A DNA stretch of 64,000 nucleotides from Mesostigma viride (lineage: Eukaryota > Streptophyta > Mesostigmatophyceae > Mesostigmatales > Mesostigmataceae). Below the pieces are notes generated by a model. It did no database searches and had not been told where the DNA came from. It saw only the letters and a program-made list of their open reading frames with translations. The translations under genes and the position numbers were made by a program. The DNA lies in NCBI GenBank assembly GCA_009746045.1, contig RPFO01000891.1:705699-769698 (forward strand). Reading direction: 5' to 3'. Of the stretch, positions 1 through 10,900 are shown one piece after another. Position 1 is the stretch's first letter, and every line of letters starts with the position of its first letter.

Positions 1-354
1 CTTTTAACTCCCTTGAGTGTGCACGACGGATAGGGGGCAGAGACCCCCCCCTTCCCTCACGCCACAGGCATGCCATGTGTGCAGGGTGCTCAATCGGACC
101 CGTCTAACTAAAAAACGATCCGGGGCATCCCCTGTGAGAGCAATATGTCCCGTGTGAGCATTGCATTGCTATGGAGACGTGAGCAAACAAGCATGGTGCT
201 AGGCGAAGCGCATAGCTAGGCTGGCTGATGTCTGTTGGTTACAGATGGCTAGGCTATGGATGGCTACGTTCTGCCCTGCATTGGCATTGCGCTATGGGAT
301 GGCGATGTCAAGGTTGCATCACCCGAGCATTGGTGTGACTTAATCCGGCTAATC

Positions 355-660
355 TAGCCCGTAGGGGCCTTCCACAGCTGGTTGTTGACGATCAGGTCCC
401 TGCCCCGCCAGAACACCTTGTGCTTCTTGGGGTCTTGCTTGTGGCGGAGGTACTCCGCACGGCCACTCCAGTCGCGTTGCTGCTGCTGCTGCTGAGGCGG
501 GGTTCAGGTCGTCGTCCAGCGTCCAGGAGAGGTCGTGCAGCTTCTTGCGGCACAAGAGGAACAGTCGCTCATCCTCAATGGAACGGAAGGTAAGCAGGAC
601 TGGTGGGGGTGCCGCCTTGTCCCGTGAGTGGGGAAGGCGGTGCCCACGCAGTTCTGATTT
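355..660 (-). pseudogene. LINE ORF1-type protein, C-terminal fragment
   Basis: A decayed minus-strand reading frame reads DKAAPPPVLLTF, then LDDDLNPASAAAAATRLEW. These match the C-terminal part of the ORF1-like protein at 58550..59377 (GKAGAPPLLLIF, VDDDLTLAQQQRRRELW), in the same order and spacing. A frameshift follows, so it cannot make the full protein. It is a dead retroelement fragment. The first 350 bases of the window show nothing I recognise. Confidence 0.6.
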
Positions 661-949
661 ACCTAGAGCGGTGCTGTATACCATGGACATGCATGCAATG
701 TAGTTCTCCTGGATACACAGTCGATGTGGCCCGTGTGTGATTTTCTTGGGGGGGTGCACCGTGCGTCCACCCACCAACTTGTTTGTGTTAGCTTGTGTAA
801 ATAAGTAAGTACTTTGCGTGCCATGCCTGGGGCAATGCCATGCACAAGTAAGCAAGTCCTTTAACGTGTCATGTGCATGGGCATGCCACGGAGTACTATG
901 CTCATCTCATTATTAAAAATAATTACACGAAAGTTACAAAGATCGACGC

Positions 950-1265
950 ATCATGCCCCAATCATATACATAGTCACTATAGCGGGGGATGTAATCCTCA
1001 TCTGAGCTGTCCTCAACTGTAATGGCATACGAGGCGGTAGTGTAGCGGCTGTCCTCCTAGGGGCATGCATGATAGCCGGCTCCACCCAGTACGGACTTCT
1101 ACCCTGGCTAGCAAGGGGCCGCAGGGGTTGTGGGGAGAAAACAGGAGCATGCCCTCAGGAAGTTGCTCATCGCAGATGGCAGCCCATTTCTCCTTGTCTA
1201 ACATGCGGGCCCGGACGGTACAGATAGTCCCAGAAGCCCTGCATCCTCAAGCAGTTGTGTCACAT
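950..1265 (-). mobile_element. Family D retroelement fragment
   Basis: This stretch is closely similar to 18511..18844 and, in part, to 20225..20420. The shared minus-strand frame includes EKWAAICDEQLPEG and, in the better copy, ends DSSDEDYIPI before a stop. The copy at 18511 has a target-site duplication, which shows the family is mobile. The coding part probably is the C-terminus of an element protein; its function is unknown. Confidence 0.5.
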
Positions 1266-1493
1266 AGCTAGGCCGGTCCGGGTCGCGCCGCGTCGGTGCA
1301 GGGCACGCGCAAGTATTGCCAGCTAGTGGGTTGCGACGGGACAAGGGGACCCTGCCAAAGGAGGAGGTGTCTACCTGGTTGGCCAGTCAAGCTAAGCCCG
1401 CCGGCAGGGCCCACATCGGTATTCACCTGGTCTGTGCGGGTAAGATGGCAGGCAAAGAGGAGGCGGCGGTGTCCCGAATTGATGAATTAGTTA

Positions 1494-1606
1494 CACTCGT
1501 GCTCTCGTTGTGGAGTCACGGAGCATTAACCCCGGTGGATGGATGGATGGATGGGTACACGCAATCCTGCTGGTGTAAGCTATCTACAAAAAAAAAAAAA
1601 AAAAAA
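1494..1606 (+). repeat. Family C retroelement tail, (GGAT)n and A19 run
   Basis: The stretch has a gagtcacggagcattaacccc core, a short GGAT tetranucleotide run, and 19 consecutive A residues at 1588..1606. The core recurs at 36540..36630 (same strand) and, inverted, near 20505..20575 and 61670..61720. The A-run could be a retrotransposed tail or a simple microsatellite. Confidence 0.5.
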
Positions 1607-1944
1607 CATTCCTAATATGTATCTGCGGTGCTCGCGACCCTAGGGGTCTTGTCTAGCATGCCTCCCGCGTTTGCAAACATGCTCCTTCCCCAAGGCAGGG
1701 GGGGTGTTGTCCTGCATGACCTGGGCCCACTTGGCCTTGTCCATCATCCTTTTCCAAATCACGGAGAGGCCTAAAATCGGCGTTTATACACGGTGACGGG
1801 GTTATAAATTAGGTACAAATCTAACATTCAACTTTTAGTCACTTTCAAATCTAAATATTGCTTGCAGCGCTTCCCTAGATTGACTCAACTGACGTCGCCA
1901 GGATGTTGCCAAACACACATCGTTTCAAAAATGGCTTTGCACCC

Positions 1945-4900
1945 TCAGACTTTGGAGCCCTTGAGCTTGAGGTCCAGCAGCAGCTCCCTCTTGCTCGCCC
2001 CTTTCCTGCGGCTCACCCGCTGCGTGGTCGTGGCAGACAGCGTGGACCGCAGCGCCCGCAGCTGGACCGCGGCCGCACGCTCCTCCTCGCTGTCCTCGTC
2101 ATCACTCTCCTCCTCGTCCTCTTCCTTGTCATCTTCCTCGTCGCCCACCTCATCGTCACCCTCGTCGTCCCCATCATTATCCAGCGCCATCTCCCACATC
2201 CCTGGTACGCCGCCCTCAGGCAGCCGCCCCACCTCCAATCCAAAACTCTCCTGCAGATGGACGACACCGGGCGAAGGCGGCGACAACGCCCCACCCTTTC
2301 CCACACTCAATGGCCCTAGTGCTGTACTGACCTCCATCGATGCATGCCCTCCCCACATCATGACCCCCTGGGAATCTCTCAAAGACGCCGCCGTGCCGGC
2401 CGCATCTCTCAAGTTGCCACCGCGGGGGAAATCAATGTATCGGCTCAGTGCCGCACGCAAGTACAGCTCCTTCTCCTCGGAATTGCGCAGCTGCGCCCAC
2501 TGGAAGTAGGGCACCTGCACCACGTGCCAGCCCATCGCGCGCAGGAGCCTGGCCTTGAGCACCGTGGGGCCGAGCGGGTCGAGAGTGTTGTACGCAAAGT
2601 GCGCCGGCCCGTCCGCCTCGATAGCGATCGGCATCACCAGGGTCCCACCGGACGACCTGGGGACCCCGTTCCCACCACCGTGAATGGCCGTGCCATTGAC
2701 TCCACTGCTTGCCGCCGTTGCCCTTCCCCCCGCTGCCCCTGCCCCCGGTGCAACCTGCAAGTCTTCCCCCGCAGAGGTGATGCTACCCCTGGCCACGCCG
2801 GTCCCTTCCGACAAAGACGCAATCGAGCTCCTACTGCTGGCACTAGCGACACTGCTGCTGCTGCTGCTGCTGCTGCCAGCGGCGGTGGTGCTGTTTGTGG
2901 TGGTGAACGTGGCCGCGCTGGCGCACCCTGGGGGCAGCCGCGTGATGGCCATGTCGATACTGTATTCGGGGGTGTCGTACTCCAGCTCGTGCTCCACGCC
3001 CATCTCCAGCAACGTGTCCGAGATGTTCTTCTGGAACTGCGAGACGCTGCCGTTGAGCTTGCCCCCGATCCGCCCTTTGTTCCACGCGCGCTTGGCCTCC
3101 GTCTGCACAAACCCACGGAACCACACCGACGAGAGGAACGCGTCGGCGCCCCCCGCGACCCCTGGAATCGCCCCCCCCAGCCCGCTCAGGTGCTTGGCGT
3201 AGTGCGTCAGCACCAAGTGGACCTGGTACAGCTGGCGCAGCTCGGCCACGTTGTAGCTCTTGCGCGTGGCCGCGTGCGCCCAGAGGCGCGCGAGCAGCTG
3301 CGGGTGGAGGGTATCCGAGACGACGAGCGCCCAGGCCACGTTGGCGAGCCCCTGCGCGTTGAACTCGTCGAGGCGGCGAGAGACTTGCTCGGCGAGTGAC
3401 GCGAATAGGCCCGCGTGGCCGTGGTTGAGCATCGCAAAGGCAAACGCGGAGCAGGCGATGGCTTGGGGGCTGAAGCTGGCCAGGCGGGGGGACGCGTCGT
3501 TCGCGATGGCCTCGAACATGTGGGGGGCCGCGTGGCCCATGCTCGCAAACGCCCTGCAGCGCAGGAACGTGCGGTGTAGGGCGGGGGGGGGGGGGGCAAG
3601 GGCGAAGAGACCTTCAAACGACGAGCACTCAAACAACGATTAACATAGCACCTAAGCTAACGCAGGGGGCAGCCAACCTTGCTACCGTGCTTCTGCAAGC
3701 GTATGCAACGGCCCAGGGACACAGCTGGCAATCCTCACCACATCCATGCAAGGCCTGTCCTCCACCGGGATAGGTACCACATACCAGACTATCTCTCCTT
3801 CGATCTGTCTTTCTTAGCTACCTCTGCGCGCACCACGCTTGCCCTATCATCTGTCACGGTCGCCCTATCGCCCACCAGTCTAGCTCTCTGTCTTCCTTTC
3901 TGTTTGCTTCCACCGCCGCTGCACGCACCACGCGATGTTGGCCACGGCCTGTGGCGAGCAGAAGCCGAGGATGCTGATGCAGTGGGAGGCCATGGCGTCG
4001 AAGAGAGACTCGGAGCGATGGGACACCGTGGCAAACGCCCTGCAGGGAAGAGGCAGGTTGACCCCATGGGAGGGAAAGGTCCAAGTGGACCGACCATGTG
4101 GAGGGACCCATGGGGGATGATCAAGAAGAATTGGCATCAGTGCAAAGTTGGCATTCGTGTGGCATGGGGTGTGACCAAGGGTGCAGTCTGCCTTGCCCTA
4201 AATCCATCCCTTACATCTAGACAGCCCTCAATTAATGCATCCATGCACAGGGATCCGAAACCAACTCTATTTAAGGGCCGCACGGGGTGCCTTGCGAGGC
4301 CCTAATGCCTTGTATAGCGTGCCTTACTTCATACTATCAAGTGGTATGCCTCACAAGGCCCTAATGCCTTGTATAGCATGCCTTACTTCATACTATCAAG
4401 CGGTATGCCTCACAAGGCCCTAATGCCTTGTATAGCGTGCCTTACTTCATACTATCAAGTGGTATGCCTCACAAGGCCCTAGTGCCTTGTATAGCGTGCC
4501 TTACTTCATACTATCAAGTGGTATGCCTCACAAGGCCCTAATGCCTTGTATAGCGTGCCTTACTTCATACTATCAAGCGGTATGCCTCACAAGGCCCTAA
4601 TGCCTTGTATAGCGTGCCTTACTTCATACTATCAAGCGGTATGCCTCACAAGGCCCTAATGCCTTGTATAGCGTGCCTTACTTCATACTATCAAGTGGTA
4701 TGCCTCACAAGGCCCTAATGCCTTGTATAGCGTGCCTTACTTCATACTATCAATGCGGTATGCCTCACAAGGCCCTAATGCCTTGTATAGCGTGCCTTAC
4801 TTCATACTATCAAGCGGTATGCCTCACAAGGCCCTAATGCCTTGTATAGTGTGCCTTACTTCATACTATCAAGTGGTATGCCTCACAAGGCCCTGATGCC

Positions 4901-7900
4901 TTGTATAGTGTGCCTTACTTCATACTATCAAGTGGTATGCCTCACAAGGCCCTAATGCCTTGTATAGTGTGCCTTACTTCATACTATCAAGTGGTATGCC
5001 TCACAAGGCCCTAATGCCTTGTATAGTGTGCCTTACTTCATACTATCAAGCGGTATGCCTCACAAGGCCCTAATGCCTTGTATAGTGTGCCTTACTTCAT
5101 ACTATCAAGTGGTATGCCTCACAAGGCCCTAATGCCTTGTATAGCGTGCCTTACTTCATACTATCAAGCGGTATGCCTCACAAGGCCCTAATGCCTTGTA
5201 TAGCGTGCCTTACTTCATACTATCAAGTGGTATGCCTCACAAGGCCCTAATGCCTTGTATAGCGTGCCTTACTTCATACTATCAAGCGGTATGCCTCACA
5301 ATACATGCCTAATACACCGGCACATTTCTCCACATTTCCTACCCCAGTCAAAAGAATCTAATGTGATTTCGCTGCGCAGCAAATCAGGTAGTCATCTTGA
5401 TAGGGTGCTGCCAGTAAGTCCAGGAAGGCCCTAACTAACTAGCCAATCAGGCCCATTTCCCTGTTATTCCAACAGCCAAAACCACGCAGACATAGAATCC
5501 TATTCCGACACAGGAAAATGTATTGCCAAGGACCGTTTCCTCCGCCCCATGCCCGTGCTGCCATAGACTTGGCACAGCATGACCATGACCATAGAGAGGA
5601 ATCAGTGCTCTGCTTACTGCCCTTATTTAACACTCATCATCGTGACCGCCCATCGAGTATAAATTTTTCGTATCCTGACAGCACCAGGGCATGCTGCATG
5701 CAACAGCGTAACTAGCTCACCACGCCGTGTTGGAGAGCGCTTGCGGGGAGAACCCCGCGATGGTTCTTTCACACGCCACCGCCAGGCCCGCAAACAGCTC
5801 CGGTGCAGGGTGCCGCGCCTTGGCGTACGCCCTGCGGCGTGCACACGATAGATGAAGCCAAGCGAAGGTGAGACAAGGAGCGGAGGCGCGTACGGAACGC
5901 CCAAGCGCACAAAGCGCACAAAACGCACAGAGGGAGCAAACAATGAGGAGAGGAGGGAACGGGATGAGCTGATGGGCGGAGAAATCAAGGACGGAGGGGG
6001 GATTGGGGAGTGATGTAGCCAGTGGGGACATACCGCACTGAGAACAGAGCCAAGGAAAGCGGAAAACAAGGTGGGGTGGGGGGGGGGAAATAGGCATGTC
6101 TTCCCGCCCGTTGCCAAAGGGGCATGCTTGTGCGCCTGCCTCCTTGGAACATGGCAGCGCGTAGCCACTGCTGAGGATGCATCAACCGCGTGATACTGCT
6201 GACGTACAGCCACAGGGAGACAACCCTAAGACACGGCAATGGCGGCCCAATCAGATTTATCACTGTGGCAGATGCACGGCGCGGAATGACCCACCACGCG
6301 GTGCTCGCCAGGTCCTGCGGGATGAACTCGCTCAGCCGGTTGCGGCTCTGCACCGCCACCGCGTCAAACAGCTCTGGCTCGTGGTAGCCGAGCTTTGCGT
6401 ACGCCCTGCCGACGCCAGGTTGGACACACGCATCCACCCCCCATCAACCCCCCATCCACCTCCCATCCACCCCCCATCCACCCCCCATCCACCCCCCATC
6501 CACCCCCCATCCACCCCCCATCCACCCCCCCACCCACCCCACCCCCACCCCCCACCCCACCCCACACCCCCCACCCACCCACCCACCCACCACCACCACC
6601 CACCACCCACCCACCACCCACCCCCACCCACCCACCCACCACCCACCACCCACCCACCACCCCCACCACCCACCACCACCCACCACCCCCCATCCACCCC
6701 CCACCCCACCCCCACCACCCACCCCACCCCACCCCACCCCCACCCACCCACCACCCACCCACCACCCACCACCCACCCACCACCCACCCACCACCCACCC
6801 ACCACACCCACCACCCATCCACCACCCATCCACCACCCATCCACCGCCCACCATGCACCCACAGCGATAGCCAGCCATACCCAACGCCATAGCCAACCAA
6901 ACAACAAGCCCGCCCAATGACAACAACAAAGGATTAGTCTATGATCCCTTCAGCCAGCCAGCCAGCCAGCTGTCCATAGCCAGACAACTAAACAGCTCAT
7001 TGTCGTTTCGTTTACAAGGAAATTATCAGCAGGCCCACCGCCCATCCAACCAGCAATCCCTCCCAGGGCGGCAAGCATCGGCGAAAACATCCAGGCAACA
7101 GCAGGCATGAATCTGTAACAAGGAAACCAGCAAACAGCTAGCAGGTACGCTGGAGGCCACTCTCACTCGATGCTTGCAGATTGCCAAGGTCGCCTGAGGC
7201 ATGCAATTGAACTAAAGTACACCGATTAAGAGGTTGTTTGTGGATTTAAACAAACCCATGGTTCACCTCATGTTTGAATTTTGGACCCAAGTGCGCATGA
7301 TGCCCCATGAACATCGCCCTGAGGTTCAGTCTATGGATGTCTAGAGCACCTGCATCGCTGGATTTCAGCTGATTTCAGGCACCGAAGTAAGCAGGTCGCT
7401 TGCTTATGCTTCTGAAATATTGTAACTTGCATAGGGCGACAGAATTGGCAATTATCGCACAAGCAAGTACACCCATAAGCAAGGACCGTCATTGGCAAGC
7501 ACACTGCCCCATGCCTTGCGCTATGGTATTGGCCGCGTGCCAGGCTCACCAGACGATATTGGACAGGCTCTGCGGAGTGAAGCGCTGGAGAGTGGCCCTC
7601 GCCTCAACCGCCAGAGCATGCAGCAGGGGCGGGTGGACGTGACCGACACGAGCATAGGACCTGCAGGTGAACAGCCAAGCACGCGCACGGAGGGAAGTAT
7701 CCGAGGGGGGTGTCCGTTTACCAAAACGCAAGGTAACACACACAGGTAAACAACCAGGCGCACACACCGAAGGGGCAATGCAGGCAAGAAATTAAATGAA
7801 ATGCGGGAAAGATATTCCGGCGGGGCACGTTTCAAAGAATTTGGGAAGCCAATTTAGTTGGAGAGGTGCGTGTCAATGGGGTTGGAAGGGGAGCACTGGT

Positions 7901-10900
7901 ATCAGGCCCAACGAAACAGACGGCGGATCTTTGCCCAAAGTTTTGCATCTGCGGGTTCCCATGATGCGGCCAGTAATTGTTTGTCAGGATTCTTGGGGAG
8001 AGATGAGGGTTCCTAAAAACTGCTAGCTTCGCGTAGTCCATTCAACCATTAACCAAATTGGTCGCAAACGGCTAGTGTAATTTCCAGCAAACGGCTAGTT
8101 GATTGGCGCCGCACCTGCGGGCTTGTGGTCTGGCGCTAGTCGATTCTTACTCCACAGCGGAGATATATCAACAGCAAAACCACCTTTTTAAAAATTAGAA
8201 AGTACAAGTATCTACCAGGTGTGGCTTTTCACCAGGCTAGAGAGCTTACATGCCCACTGCCTTTAGATACAGGCCCAGAGGCCAGACTTCAGAAAGCACA
8301 GGACATGTGGACGCATGGAGCACAATAAAGGGAAGGCCTCTCAATCTAAGCAAAGATGCATGCTACGTAAGGTTGTGTTGTAGCAAGCTCGTCATCTTAG
8401 CAAAACGATCTAGGCATAGGCATCGTATTCTTGACCGTTGATCTCTTATTCATGACCAGAATGTGGGCTGCTTGTCGAGGGCGGCAGACACGGCGTGCAT
8501 ACAAGCACCCACTACCCTCAAGCATCCCTCGTGCTGTACCGGCGTGTGGCCCTACGTTTGAAAGCAGATCAGCACGGATTCGTGAGTCGGCTGCGACCCA
8601 AATCACCAAGGCGTTTCCGCACATTCAACTCGTGAAGGGCATTGCCAAAGCCACCATCTCCTTTCACCTTTTGCTAACAAAATGCCGCGATAAAACTGCC
8701 CGGCATGGTCTATATGCACCATGCACGGAATGCCCGCTCTGTGCCCGCTTTCTGGTCAAGAGGAGGGGTTAGCCATCAGCTCTCACAGCAGAGGGAGCGG
8801 TTAGCCATTCGCATTCTCTCTCTGTTGAGGGGTGAGCCATCAGCGCTCACCAGGCGACGCTGGAGAGGAAGGTGGGCTTAAATGAGGGCAGCTTTGCGAT
8901 CACCTCGTCCGCCAGCATCGTGAACACTTGGGGGCACGGGTTGCCAATTTTGGCAAAGCTCCAGAGCTGGGGAGGGGGGAAGGGGGGGGGGGCAAGAGAG
9001 TAGTGCAGAGCAGGAGGGCAAGGTGTTTGGGGGGGGAGGGGGAACGGGTGCGGTGGTGGGGAAGAAAGGCAGTGTGCGGTGCCAAGAAGAGGGCCATGGG
9101 GAAGGGCGTGGTGGGCAGAGGTTAGAGGGGGGCGCTGTGACAATATGCTGAGTCGCTGCTATTTTTTTCTTTTGTTAAGTTTCGTTAATTTTACTTTATT
9201 ACTATGGGATTCAAGCGCGCCATGATACGCCTAGACAGAAATAGAAACCAAACTTAGAAACCAAACACATAGGATATACATCAAGGAGACACCCAGCGCA
9301 GGCCAGAAATCGGGAGAATCCGGACCATGGTAGCTTGAGCCTGCCGTTATTGTATCCGCGTTTTCGCGTCGTTCATGATGATGCATATGAATGGAGATGG
9401 AAATGTGTACATGGTGATAGTCTTTTCGGGATGCATGCAATAACGTAAAATGGTGCCGCACACACCGTGCTGCGTAGCTCTTGCCAAAGCAGTTGATTTC
9501 ATCTCACAAATGGACAAGGTACTGTGCTTCTCAGGCCACCCCATCGGCCCCATCATGCCCACGCGTACCGTGCTGCAGAGCTCCTGTGCCCCAAACTGGC
9601 GGTACTGCCCCGACACGACTGCCTGGCCCAGCTTGAGCATCAGCGCGTGCGAGCCGTGCCCAAACTTGCCGTGAGCCCTGCACCAGGCAGAGGAGGGGGG
9701 GTGGGGAGAGAGTGGGCACGAGCGGTATCCATGGGATGATGATACATAGGATGACAGATTAGAAGATTCATAGGATGATACATAGGATGACACACGTGAG
9801 GATGCATAGGATGACACATAGGATGACACATGTGAGGATACATATGAGGACACATAGGATTATGCATCATCACCACCGAGGTAGTGTGTCTCTGAGTACG
9901 TATGCGCATGAGTATTTGTGTGTGCGCAGGGTTTGTGGTATGACTGCCGTTTGTCTTGTGGTAAGCGGCCCGAGCAGCGGCTCACTCGTACGGAGCAAAC
10001 ACACACGGGCACGTCGCCAAAGAAAACCACGAGAGCAGAAGAGCGACTGCCAGTGCATGCAGCCGCCGTGATTCTGCGCGAGAAAGCGCCGACATGGGCC
10101 GTGCGATCCGCGTCAAAATGTGCCCAGCACACACAGCCAAAACGCCCTCACTGCGTGACTTGCGTGGGAAACAGAACGCGCACCTACAAACTTGTGCCAT
10201 CAACAACATGCGCTCTTTTCAATGAGGCTCTCTGGCCAGGATACCTTGATGTGAGACAACGACATGGCGAAAAGATGTGAAACGACATAGTGAGACGATG
10301 TGAGACAGCGACATGGCGACACAATGTGAGAAAACGACATGGCCACACGATGTGAGACAACGAGGCTGGTCGAGAGAAATGCTTGCTGTGCACGCACGCG
10401 CACACTCGCATCGTACAAGCACCCTCACAGCACGTGGTAGTATACCAGAGAGGGCTCTGTGAGTGACGAGGGGGAGAATGCTAATTGTTCCACCAGCCTG
10501 CGTCCGCTACCCGTCACGGCCACCTTACCTTGTGAATTCTTTACTACATAAAAATGAAGAATAAAATATTATGCTGTATACAATATTCACCACACCAGGT
10601 TGGAGAGCGCCTGACTTCAGTTTTGTAGGCCTTGACCCAATTGTGTGTGTTGCACTCCGGCACCGTCCTTCTACGATGTGCTTACAATATAATACCAAAT
10701 ACAACACACAGGCGAGCATGCCCACCACGCTATGTTCGAGAGCGCCTGCGCGTTGCACTCAGGCACCATCCCCTCAAGGTCATGGACCAGCAGGGCCAGC
10801 CGGCGGTCGGCCAGAAGCTGCGCCTGCACGTGGCGCGGCAGCCAGAAGCCAAACTTGGCCACGCGGTGGAAGGCCGTGCACGTATTGACGACAGTGAACT

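Noticed and set aside
2344-3399. Long plus-strand frame opposite the RAP exon
   Set aside because: It is a GC-rich shadow of the minus-strand gene, whose repeats and RAP domain are clearly coding.
4296-5300. Possible CRISPR-like array
   Set aside because: The 59-bp units are continuous without unique spacers, and the genome is eukaryotic; it is a minisatellite.
6332-6929. Gly/Trp-rich and Pro/His-rich frames
   Set aside because: Produced by the CCCA satellite; only the repeat exon 6295..6405 at the left edge is coding.
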